From an uncultured bacterium (lineage in GTDB: Bacteria > Planctomycetota > UBA1135 > GCA-002686595), in NCBI GenBank assembly GCA_938075305.1, contig CALJGV010000010.1, forward strand, positions 124,001 to 188,000: DNA of 64,000 bases, in the 5' to 3' direction. Positions 52,182 to 60,120 of this stretch are shown here, one piece after another. The translations under genes were made by a program, and so were the position numbers. The notes under the pieces are model-generated. The model did no database searches, was not told where the DNA came from, and worked only from the letters and a program-made list of their open reading frames with translations. Positions within the stretch are counted from its first letter, which is position 1; every line of letters begins with the position of its first letter.

Positions 52182-52871
52182 ATGGCAAGACTGGTTGTTG
52201 GCCTTGGAAACCCCGGTGCCGAGTACGACGGCACCCGACACAACGTCGGGTTCGCCGTGCTCGATCACCTGGCGGAGAAGCGCGGATCGCTCTTTCGCGG
52301 ACCGTCTCGCCTTGATGGCTGGACGGGCCCCCGCGGCTTCGAGTGGGCCCGCTGCTCCGCCGATGGCGGGGAGGCGTTCCTCCTCAAGCCCGGAACGTTC
52401 ATGAACCGCTCCGGTGACATCGTCGCCCCGGTAGCGCGCTGGCTGGCCCGGCGCGGGGAACTCCCCGCCCAGGCTCCGGCGCCCGATCCCGGGGACGAGG
52501 CCGCCGAGGGGGACAGGGACGGGCCCGCTCAGCCCTCACCGGACTCCATCCTCGTGGTCTATGACGACATGGACCTCGACGTGGGGAAGCTCCGTCTCCG
52601 CCCGCATGGGGGACACGGGGGGCAGAACGGGATGCGTTCCATCATCCACCGCCTGGCGACCGACAGGTTTTCTCGACTCAGGGTCGGGATCGGTCGTGCG
52701 GGCACCGACGCGGCGCGTCATGTGCTGAGTGCGTTCTCCGGACCGGAGAGGCAGGAGATCGAGGTCTCGATCGCGGAAGCGACCGAGGCCATCGAGGCCT
52801 GGCTCGAAGGCGAGGCGTTCGCCGATGTCATGACGCGGTTCCACAGCCGCTGGAACCAGCGTGATCTCTGA
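52182..52871 (+). CDS. pth: Peptidyl-tRNA hydrolase
   Basis: A 229-residue protein from the ATG at 52182. It releases peptides from peptidyl-tRNA. LVVGLGNPGAEYDGTRHNVGF contains catalytic His20; FMNRSG and YDDMDLDVGKLRLRPHGGHGG complete the site. A hydrophilic insertion of about 28 residues (Pro/Ala/Asp/Glu-rich, after WLARRGELP) interrupts the domain compared with the ~190-residue norm. A TACGCT hexamer at 52091-52096 may be its -10 box. Confidence 0.95.
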   Translation: MARLVVGLGNPGAEYDGTRHNVGFAVLDHLAEKRGSLFRGPSRLDGWTGPRGFEWARCSADGGEAFLLKPGTFMNRSGDIVAPVARWLARRGELPAQAPAPDPGDEAAEGDRDGPAQPSPDSILVVYDDMDLDVGKLRLRPHGGHGGQNGMRSIIHRLATDRFSRLRVGIGRAGTDAARHVLSAFSGPERQEIEVSIAEATEAIEAWLEGEAFADVMTRFHSRWNQRDL

Positions 52872-52906
52872 TCGCGCACGACGTCACCTAACCCCGGAGA
52901 AGACCC

Positions 52907-53386
52907 TTGACTCAGACTTACGAGACCATGGTCCTGCTCGACAACGATGTCGTGCGACAGGACTGGAAGAAGGCGAAAGCCATCGTGACCGACACGGTCG
53001 CGAAGTACGACGGCAGCCTCGACTGCTGCCGTCGGTGGGACGAGCGCAGGCTCGCCTACCCCATGAAGCGCAAGAACCGCGCGACGTTCTACCTCGCCTA
53101 CCACGACATGCCGGGCGACAAGATCCCGGGGTTCCTCCGGGACCTCGAGCTCAACGAGTCCGTGCTCCGGTACCTGATGGTCCGGGTGGAGGAGACCCCC
53201 GAGGACGAGCGCAAGCTCGCCGCCGAGGAGGACGGCGCGGAGTACACCGTGCCCGAGCCGCCCGATGACGACCTGATCGAGATTCCCGAGGAAGACGAGA
53301 CCGACTCCGCCACGGACGTCGACATCCCGGTGGATATTCCCGCTGAGGCTTCCGCCACGGCTCCTGACCCCGTGAGGGAGGGCTGA
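52907..53386 (+). CDS. rpsF: Ribosomal protein bS6
   Basis: A 159-residue protein from a TTG at 52907, preceded by GGAGAAG about 6 nt upstream, a clear Shine-Dalgarno site that decides the start. The first ~100 residues are S6 ([33 protein letters not shown]). About 55 acidic C-terminal residues ([20 protein letters not shown]) follow and are not part of the fold. It begins the rpsF-rpsR-rplI operon. It binds 16S rRNA with S18. Confidence 0.92.
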   Translation: MTQTYETMVLLDNDVVRQDWKKAKAIVTDTVAKYDGSLDCCRRWDERRLAYPMKRKNRATFYLAYHDMPGDKIPGFLRDLELNESVLRYLMVRVEETPEDERKLAAEEDGAEYTVPEPPDDDLIEIPEEDETDSATDVDIPVDIPAEASATAPDPVREG

Positions 53387-53390
53387 TCCC

Positions 53391-53603
53391 ATGAAGCGAC
53401 GCGTCAAGACCATGATCGGATCGAAGAACTGCGACGATCCCGTCATCGATTACAAGAGCACCGAGTACCTCGAGAAGTTCCTGACCCCCCAGGGCCAGAT
53501 CCTCTCTCGACGCCGGACGGGCTTCTGCACGCAGTGCCAGAAGCAGCTCAAGTCGGCCATCAAGCGTGCACGTCACGTCGGACTTCTCCCCTTCGTGGGC
53601 TGA
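53391..53603 (+). CDS. rpsR: Ribosomal protein bS18
   Basis: A 70-residue protein, start 4 bp after rpsF. The core [20 protein letters not shown] and [20 protein letters not shown] match S18. Cys14, Cys46 and Cys49 resemble the zinc-binding (C+) form of S18; a fourth ligand is not obvious. Partner of S6 in the 30S platform. Confidence 0.93.
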   Translation: MKRRVKTMIGSKNCDDPVIDYKSTEYLEKFLTPQGQILSRRRTGFCTQCQKQLKSAIKRARHVGLLPFVG

Positions 53604-53631
53604 TCGTCGATCCGACGAAAGGAGCACAGTT

Positions 53632-54183
53632 ATGAGTGACGTCGAAGTCCTACTGCAACAGAGCGTGAAACACCTCGGCCTCGTCGGTGACGTGGTCAAG
53701 GTCAAGCCGGGCTACGCCCGGAACTACCTCTACCCCAAGCGCCTCGGTATCCCCGCCACGGAAGATGCCAAGCGTCAGATCGCCCGCCGCGCCGCCAAGG
53801 TGCGGGAGGCGGAGGCTCTCCGCCTCCAAGAGATCTCCGAGCTCGTCGGACGCCTTCAGGGGCTCGAGTTCAAGATCACCATGAAGTCGGACCCCAACGG
53901 CAACCTGTACGGGTCGGTCAACAGCGCGAAGATCGTCGAGCTCGCTGGCGAGCAGGGCGTGACCCTCGCGGAGAAGGACGTCCGGCTGGACGCGCCGATC
54001 AAGACCGTCGGTCAGCACAGGGTGAAGATCCACGTGAAGGACGACGAGTTCGGTGAGGTCGTCGTGGACGTCGAGGCCGAAGGCAAGTCGAAGGAGGCCC
54101 TCGAGGCCGAGGCGGCCGCCGAGGCCGCGCTCGACGCCGAGGCCAGCGCGGAGGGCCCCGGCGGCCCGCCGTCGGACGACTGA
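53632..54183 (+). CDS. rplI: Ribosomal protein bL9
   Basis: A 183-residue protein from the ATG at 53632, preceded by AAAGGAG, the best Shine-Dalgarno site in the window. The N-terminal domain has VKHLGLVGDVVKVKPGYARN and YLYPKRLGIPAT; a long helix connects to the C-terminal domain (LYGSVNSAKIVE, IKTVGQHRVKIHV). The final ~35 residues are an acidic Ala/Glu tail. A strong hairpin follows before dnaB. Confidence 0.95.
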   Translation: MSDVEVLLQQSVKHLGLVGDVVKVKPGYARNYLYPKRLGIPATEDAKRQIARRAAKVREAEALRLQEISELVGRLQGLEFKITMKSDPNGNLYGSVNSAKIVELAGEQGVTLAEKDVRLDAPIKTVGQHRVKIHVKDDEFGEVVVDVEAEGKSKEALEAEAAAEAALDAEASAEGPGGPPSDD

Positions 54184-54257
54184 CCGCCCGTGATCCCCGC
54201 CCCGGGGCGCCCGTGAGGGCGGCCCGAGGGGGCGGGGCACGCGAACGACAGAACAGT

Positions 54258-54287
54258 GGAGCCCGGGGGGACGCCTCCCCGGGCTCC
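54258..54287 (+). terminator. Terminator hairpin after rplI
   Basis: GGAGCCCGGGG pairs with CCCCGGGCTCC (11 bp, extendable to 13) around an 8-nt loop; only GCTCGTTATCC follows, so the T-run is poor. A potential GTG start at 54256 for dnaB falls inside this structure and is therefore disfavoured. Confidence 0.6.
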
Positions 54288-54293
54288 GCTCGT

Positions 54294-54299
54294 TATCCT
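54294..54299 (+). promoter_or_regulatory. -10-like hexamer upstream of dnaB
   Basis: TATCCT directly after the rplI terminator hairpin, 37 nt before an in-frame TTG (54337) and 64 nt before the ATG (54364). It suggests that dnaB has its own transcript. Confidence 0.35.
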
Positions 54300-54363
54300 C
54301 CAGGCAAGCTCGCGCGCGCGGCGGCGGGCCGTCACCTTGAAACAGCACGACGAGCAGAGCGGC

Positions 54364-56220
54364 ATGGGACCTGGACCGGAAGAGGGGAGCGGGCCCGACC
54401 CGAAGCTCGGCGAGGACGACCTGCCCGAGCATGGCGACGCGTTCGCCGGGAGCGGGTTCACGCCAGGCCGCTGGTCCTCCGACGGCGCGCCGGCGCCTGG
54501 GGGAGGCGACCCCGCAGGGGCAGCGGACTGGGACAGCGAGGACGGTTGGGATCCCGCGCCCGCCTCCGTGGAGGGCGACGGTTTCACCGAGGGTGAGGAA
54601 CCTGCAGCCGGCTTCGACGCGGCGGAGATCCACTCGGGCCCCGAGGGCGCAGAGCTCCCGCCGACCGAGCCCGAGCCGCCGGTGGCGCCCGCCGTGACCG
54701 AGGCTGCGCCTTCACTGCAGGAGTCGTCGCCCCCGGCCGAGGTTCCGGTCGCCGCGTCAGCGCCGATGGCTGGTCCAGGTCCTGGTTCCTCGGACGACCT
54801 GCCTTCGTTCGATCTCCCACGCGAGCGCGGACGCGAGTCGTCTGGAGGCAGGCCCTCGAGCGGCAACCGGGTGGTGCCCCACGATCTCGGGGCCGAGCGC
54901 AGCGTGCTGGGCGCGCTCATGATGAGCCCGGACCGGCTGGTGGAGGTCTCGGAGATCTGCAGGCCTGCGGACTTCTTCGAGCGGCGCCACCGCCTGCTCT
55001 ACGAGACGATGATCGACGTGGACGCCCGCGGCCAGGTGGTCGATGGCGTCACGCTCACCTCGACCCTGCGGGCCACCCGCAAGCTCGGTGAGGTTGGGGG
55101 GATCTCGTACCTTGGCGACGTCGCGAGCTCCGTGAGCACGTCCGCGCACGTCAAGCACCACGCGTCGCTCGTGGCCGAGACGGCCAAGCTCCGTGGCCTC
55201 ATCGAGGCCTCCAACGAGATCGTGGCCAAGGCCATGGAGACGCCGCCCGATCGCGACGAGGTCCAGACTCTGATCGACGAGTCGGAGTCGGCGATCTTCA
55301 GCGTCGCCGCCAGCGGCGAGACCCGGGGCGCGGCCGGGGTGAGCTCGATCCTCGATGAGGTCTTCCACGGCCTCGAGGCCCAGCGCGAGCGCGGGGAGTT
55401 CACGGGCATCCCCAGCGGCTTCTACGACCTGGACGAGATGCTCGGCGGCTTCAACCCCGGTGAGATGACCGTCATCGCGGCCCGTCCGGCCATGGGGAAG
55501 ACAGCCTTCGTGCTGAACCTGATGGACCACGCGGCGACCCACGTGGCCGACAGCCTTGGGTATGCGCCCTCCGTTCTCTTCTTCAGCCTCGAGATGGGCC
55601 GCGCCTCCATCGTCCAGCGGATGCTCGTGGCGCGCGCTCAGGTGGAGGCTCACCGGCTCCGCTCCGGGCGGCTGCATGACCGCGAGTACGCGGACCTGGT
55701 GGAGGCTGCGGGGGCGCTGAAGGGGGCGCGCCTCTTCATCGACGACACCCCCGGCCTGTCGATCATGGCTCTCCGGAGCCGCGCGCGCCGCCTCAAGGCC
55801 GAGCACGGCCTCGACATGATCGTGATCGACTACCTCCAGCTCCTCTCGGCCAAGGCCGAGAGCCGCCAGCAGGAGATCAGCATGATCTCTCGTTCGCTCA
55901 AGGAGCTGGCCCGGGAGCTGGAGATCCCCCTGATCACGCTCGCGCAGCTGTCCCGGAGCGTCGAGTCGCGGGAAGAGAAGCGTCCGCAGCTCTCGGACCT
56001 GCGGGAGTCGGGCTCGATCGAGCAGGACGCCGACGTCGTCGCCATGCTCTATCGGCCGGAGTACTACTTCCCGATCGACGAGAACAAGGGCAAGGCCGAG
56101 GTCCTGATCGTCAAGCACAGGAACGGCGCCACGGGCACGGTGGAACTCCAGTTCCAGGGGGCGATGCTGCGATTCTCCAACCGCGAGCCCTCGATGGCAG
56201 AGCCCATCACTGGGCTGTAG
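54364..56220 (+). CDS. dnaB: Replicative DNA helicase DnaB
   Basis: About 618 residues from the ATG at 54364; a TTG at 54337 is an alternative. The DnaB N-terminal domain begins at about residue 170 (VPHDLGAERSVLGALMMSPD), and the RecA-like domain follows (GIPSGFYDLDEMLGGFNPGE, Walker A ARPAMGKTA, MIVIDYLQLLSAKAESRQQE, SRSVESREEKRPQLSDLRES). The first ~165 residues are an acidic Gly/Pro/Glu-rich extension absent from typical DnaB (~470 residues). Location after rplI is conserved in many bacteria. No intein is seen. Confidence 0.94.
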   Translation: MGPGPEEGSGPDPKLGEDDLPEHGDAFAGSGFTPGRWSSDGAPAPGGGDPAGAADWDSEDGWDPAPASVEGDGFTEGEEPAAGFDAAEIHSGPEGAELPPTEPEPPVAPAVTEAAPSLQESSPPAEVPVAASAPMAGPGPGSSDDLPSFDLPRERGRESSGGRPSSGNRVVPHDLGAERSVLGALMMSPDRLVEVSEICRPADFFERRHRLLYETMIDVDARGQVVDGVTLTSTLRATRKLGEVGGISYLGDVASSVSTSAHVKHHASLVAETAKLRGLIEASNEIVAKAMETPPDRDEVQTLIDESESAIFSVAASGETRGAAGVSSILDEVFHGLEAQRERGEFTGIPSGFYDLDEMLGGFNPGEMTVIAARPAMGKTAFVLNLMDHAATHVADSLGYAPSVLFFSLEMGRASIVQRMLVARAQVEAHRLRSGRLHDREYADLVEAAGALKGARLFIDDTPGLSIMALRSRARRLKAEHGLDMIVIDYLQLLSAKAESRQQEISMISRSLKELARELEIPLITLAQLSRSVESREEKRPQLSDLRESGSIEQDADVVAMLYRPEYYFPIDENKGKAEVLIVKHRNGATGTVELQFQGAMLRFSNREPSMAEPITGL

Positions 56221-56310
56221 CCATCCCGGGCGCTGGCTTTGTACGCTCCCAGCCCCCTCCGCCCGGCCCTTCCTCCGGGGCGGTCTTCGGGAGCCCAAAG
56301 CAGGACCACC

Positions 56311-58887
56311 GTGCGCCTCGTCCAACTCCTCACCCTGATCGCTCTCGGGGCGCTCGCTTTGGCGAGCCCGACCCCCGCGCGGCAGCAGAGTGGGCCACCC
56401 ATGGGCCTGCAACTTGGGGGGGATCGCCCGCTGGTCATGGACGTCACGGTGTCCGGCTTGACCGCCCATGACGCGGACCAGGTGGTGCGCCTGCTCGGAA
56501 TCGAGGTGGGGCAGCCGATCCCGAGCTCGATCTCCGCGGCCCAGAAGCGCCTCTGGAGTGACTTCCGGATCCTGGTCGCCCAGGGCGGGTACCTGTTCCA
56601 GGAGGTCGAGGGTGGAGTGCGCGTCCGCCTGAAGTTCATCGAGTCGCCGGTTGACCTCGACCCCCGCTTTGTCGGGAACAACAACTTCGACGTGAAGCGC
56701 CTCCGCGAGTGGGCCCAGCTTGACGACCGCGTCGAGGTCTACGTGGACGAGGCGGAGAAGATCGCGGAGCGGATCCGAACGGCCTACCTCCGCCAGGGCT
56801 ACTACTTCGTCGAGGTCGAGCCGCGCTTCAGCGGCGATGGCGGGGTGCGCTACCAGGAGATCATCTTCGAGATCCGCGAGGGTCCGAAGGTCTACGTGAA
56901 GGATGTCCAGGTCCTGGGCAACGAGTCGATCCCCGAGATCGGCTTCCTGTTCTGGAAGCAGAGCCTTCAGAAGTCCGCCTCCCTCGGCACGAAGGGGCGC
57001 GGGCTCTTCGCGTGGTGGGGGCACCGCTTCGTGGAGCAGGTGGTCGAGGAGGACGTGGTGGCGATGTCCGAGGTCTACCGCGGCCGGGGCTACCTCGACG
57101 CCGTCATCGGGTACGACCTGGACTTCAATGAGGATCGCAGCGGGGTCAAGGTGACCTTCCGGATCGACGAGGGCGAGCCGTACACCGTGTCCTCGGTGAG
57201 CCTCAAGGCCTTCGAGAAGGAGATGGTCGAGCTGACCCCCGGCGGGCGCAAGGAGGCGGAGTTTCGGGAGGTGGAGCTGAGCCTCCCGGAGGAGGAGCTT
57301 CGCTCGCTCCTCTCCCTAGAGCCCGGGGTCACCTACGAGGCCGTGCGGGTCGCTCTGGACGCCCAGTCCATGAGGGACCGGTACGGAGAGGAAGGCCACA
57401 TCGACGCGGGCTCCTTCGACGATCCCACCCGAACAGCCGGCTGGGCGTTCCTCGCGCCGGAGCTCGTGTACGACGTGGAGAACAAGACCGTCGCAGTCAC
57501 GTATCGGATCCAGGAAGGCCGCCGCTTCTTCCTGCGCTTCTTCGAGGTCGAGGGCAACGAGACCACGAAGGACCACGTGATTCGGCGCCGCTTCGCCCAG
57601 CTGGAAGGCGAGCGCGTCGACTCCAAGGAGCTCCGCGACGGCCTGCGAAGGGTGAGGGCCACCGGGTACTTCGATGACCAGTACGCCCAGGGCACCCACC
57701 CGCCGCCCTCGCTCCGCTACCGGCCGGTGGAGGGTGAGCCCGACCTCGTGGACGCGGTGGTGAGTGTGAAGGAGGGCCGGACCATCAACGCCAACTTCTC
57801 GGGAGGCGTCGCCAGCGACCAGGGGCTCGTCGGGATCATCTCTCTTCAGGTGAACAACTTCGACGCCAAGAACCTGCCGTCGAGTGCCCTGGACACCTTC
57901 GGCGAGGTCTATCGCAAGGAGGCCTTCACCGGTAACGATGAGACGTTCGGCATCGACCTCTCGCCGGGCTCCGAGGTGAGCTACTGGCGCGTGTTCTATT
58001 CCCACCCGGACTTCTTGCAGCGCTACTTCGACCCGCTGGGGCTTCTCTTCGAGGTCCAGGCCCGGGACCGGGTCTTCCGGTCGCACGATGAGAACAAGCG
58101 GTTCTTCCGTGCCGCGCTCACCCGGGCCTTCGGGCAGGGGGATTACCAGGCGAGCGTCGGCTTCCGGACCCAGTCGATCCGCACCGATGACCTCGACCGG
58201 CAGGTCGAGCTGCCCCGGACCCTCGTCGACTCCGAGGGCACCGAGGACTACGTCGGCCTGACCGGTTCCGTCAGCGCCAACTTCCTGGACAACCGACGCC
58301 TGCCGCGGTCCGGCTGGTCGACTCGCTGGACGAACTCGCTCTACATGAGGGGGCTCGGCAGCGACGCCAACCTCTGGAAGTCGGAGGCCTCCTTCGACAG
58401 GTACTTCCACCTGTCGAGTGACTCGGAGTCCGCGGCGCCCGGGGTCTATCTGGGGCTCGGGGGCGGGCTGGCCGTGCCCTTCGACGAGGAAGAGGGCAGC
58501 GTGAACTACGGGGAGCGCTTCTTCTTCGGTGGCTCCAGGTTCGGCCGAGGGTTCCGCTTCCGGGGCGTCGGCCCCTACGAGGGCGCGTACCCCCTGGGGG
58601 GTGAGACCTTCCTGCGGGCGACGGCGGAGTACCGGGTGCCGCTCTACACGCAGCCTGTGCCCGGGACGTCACGTACCAGGGAGCTGTTCCGCGGGTCGCT
58701 CTTCGTGGACGCCGGCGTCCTCGACCCGGAGGCCTACCAGGTGGACTTCGACGAGACTCGGGTCTCCGCCGGCTTCGCCCTGGGGATGATCGAGCCCTTC
58801 CCCGTCACCTTCAGCTTCGGCTGGCCGATCGCCTCCGAGGCCCAGGACGAACGCCAGACCTTCGCATTCAGCCTGACGCTCCGTTGA
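56311..58887 (+). CDS. bamA: Outer-membrane assembly factor BamA
   Basis: An 858-residue protein from a GTG at 56311 with a signal peptide (MRLVQLLTLIALGALALASP). Several POTRA domains occupy roughly residues 35-480 (for example AYLRQGYYFVEVEPRF, YTVSSVSLKAF, FFLRFFEVEGNETTK). The Omp85 barrel fills the rest, with GEVYRKEAFTGNDETF, SVSANFLDNRRLPRSGW and the loop-6 region FFFGGSRFGRGFRFRGVGP. It ends in FAFSLTLR, so the terminal residue is Arg rather than the usual aromatic. It inserts outer-membrane proteins. The skp/ompH gene often placed between bamA and lpxD is missing. Confidence 0.92.
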   Translation: MRLVQLLTLIALGALALASPTPARQQSGPPMGLQLGGDRPLVMDVTVSGLTAHDADQVVRLLGIEVGQPIPSSISAAQKRLWSDFRILVAQGGYLFQEVEGGVRVRLKFIESPVDLDPRFVGNNNFDVKRLREWAQLDDRVEVYVDEAEKIAERIRTAYLRQGYYFVEVEPRFSGDGGVRYQEIIFEIREGPKVYVKDVQVLGNESIPEIGFLFWKQSLQKSASLGTKGRGLFAWWGHRFVEQVVEEDVVAMSEVYRGRGYLDAVIGYDLDFNEDRSGVKVTFRIDEGEPYTVSSVSLKAFEKEMVELTPGGRKEAEFREVELSLPEEELRSLLSLEPGVTYEAVRVALDAQSMRDRYGEEGHIDAGSFDDPTRTAGWAFLAPELVYDVENKTVAVTYRIQEGRRFFLRFFEVEGNETTKDHVIRRRFAQLEGERVDSKELRDGLRRVRATGYFDDQYAQGTHPPPSLRYRPVEGEPDLVDAVVSVKEGRTINANFSGGVASDQGLVGIISLQVNNFDAKNLPSSALDTFGEVYRKEAFTGNDETFGIDLSPGSEVSYWRVFYSHPDFLQRYFDPLGLLFEVQARDRVFRSHDENKRFFRAALTRAFGQGDYQASVGFRTQSIRTDDLDRQVELPRTLVDSEGTEDYVGLTGSVSANFLDNRRLPRSGWSTRWTNSLYMRGLGSDANLWKSEASFDRYFHLSSDSESAAPGVYLGLGGGLAVPFDEEEGSVNYGERFFFGGSRFGRGFRFRGVGPYEGAYPLGGETFLRATAEYRVPLYTQPVPGTSRTRELFRGSLFVDAGVLDPEAYQVDFDETRVSAGFALGMIEPFPVTFSFGWPIASEAQDERQTFAFSLTLR

Positions 58888-59001
58888 GCGCCGTCCCGAT
58901 CCCGAGGCGGGCCGGTTTGACTTGTCGGGCCCTGGGGGGCAACCTCTGCGCCCCGAGGCCCCGCCCCAGGCGCCCGGAGCCCAGCCCTGACCCCGCGTCT
59001 C

Positions 59002-60120
59002 ATGAGTGCACGTACCCTGGACGAAATCGCCGCGCTGTGTGGCGCCGAGCTGGAAGGGGACGGCTCCGTGGAGATCACCGGCCCCTGCGGGCTGGCGGAC
59101 GCAGGCGAGGGGCAGATCTCTTTCCTCACCCAGGCCTCCTACGCCTCACAGGTTGAGACGACCTCCGCCAGCGCGGTCGTGCTATCCCGTGACGCGGTCG
59201 TCGAGCGGCAGGACCTTGCGATCCTCCGGTGTGACGACCCCGAGAAGGCCTTCACCAAGGTCGTCCTCGCCTTCGCCCCGAAGGTCCCGCCCATCCCGGT
59301 CGGGGTCGACCCCAGCGCGGTTGTCGACCCCAGCGCCGAGCTCGGGGAGGGCGTGCGGGTCGGACCTCTGGTGAGCATCGGCCCCGGCGCCGTCATCGGC
59401 CGTGAGGTCGTGCTCCACGCAGGAGTCCGCGTGGGCGCACGCTCCGAGGTGGGCAAGGGCACCGAGCTCTACGCCAACGTCGTGCTCTATCCCTACACGA
59501 AGATCGGGGAGCGCTGCGTGGTCCACGGCGGCACCGTGCTCGGCTCCGACGGCTTCGGGTTCCGGTTCGACGGGACCCGGTGGGCCAAGACCCCCCAGAT
59601 GGGAAACGTCGTCCTTGGCGACGATGTCGAGATCGGCGCGGGGGTGGCCATTGACTGCGCGCGCTTCGGGTCCACGGTCCTCGAGGAGGGCTGCCGGGTC
59701 GACAACCTCGTCCACGTGGGGCACAACGCCAATGTGGGTAAGCACACCCTGCTGCTGGCGCAGGTCGGCATCGCTGGCTCCACTTCGATCGGCGACGGGG
59801 TCATCCTCGCTGGGCAGGTGGGGGTGGCCGGTCACCTTTCTATCGGCGACGGCGTCCAGGTCGCAGCCAAGTCCGGCGTGACCAAGGACCTCCCCGCCGG
59901 TGGCAAGTTCTATGGATATCCCGCAGGGCCCCGGCGGTCGCGCCTGCGCGCCATCGCCCGTGCCGAGCGCATCCCGAGGGAGGTCGAGGAGCTCCGCAGC
60001 GAGGTCAAGGGGCTCAGGGCGAGGCTCGAATCCGCCCTGGCGAGACTGGAATCGGCAGGTGAGGGTGCACCGGGGGCTGACATCGACGACACTCCCCCCG
60101 AGGAGATCCAGAGCTCATGA
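59002..60120 (+). CDS. lpxD: UDP-3-O-acylglucosamine N-acyltransferase
   Basis: A 372-residue protein from the ATG at 59002. The N-terminal uridine-binding domain (LDEIAALCGAELEGDGSVEI, GQISFLTQASYASQ) precedes a left-handed beta-helix of hexapeptide repeats. LGSDGFGFRFDG and the catalytic His in VDNLVHVGHNANVG are seen. A C-terminal coiled coil (REVEELRSEVKGLRARLESA) plus an acidic tail ends the protein. It performs the third step of lipid A synthesis, adding the N-acyl chain. Its TGA overlaps the ATG of the lpxC-fabZ gene (ATGA). Confidence 0.95.
   Translation: MSARTLDEIAALCGAELEGDGSVEITGPCGLADAGEGQISFLTQASYASQVETTSASAVVLSRDAVVERQDLAILRCDDPEKAFTKVVLAFAPKVPPIPVGVDPSAVVDPSAELGEGVRVGPLVSIGPGAVIGREVVLHAGVRVGARSEVGKGTELYANVVLYPYTKIGERCVVHGGTVLGSDGFGFRFDGTRWAKTPQMGNVVLGDDVEIGAGVAIDCARFGSTVLEEGCRVDNLVHVGHNANVGKHTLLLAQVGIAGSTSIGDGVILAGQVGVAGHLSIGDGVQVAAKSGVTKDLPAGGKFYGYPAGPRRSRLRAIARAERIPREVEELRSEVKGLRARLESALARLESAGEGAPGADIDDTPPEEIQSS

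Noticed and set aside
54256-54290. GTG at 54256 as start of dnaB
   Set aside because: It lies inside the rplI terminator hairpin and is upstream of the -10-like TATCCT; the later TTG or ATG is more likely.
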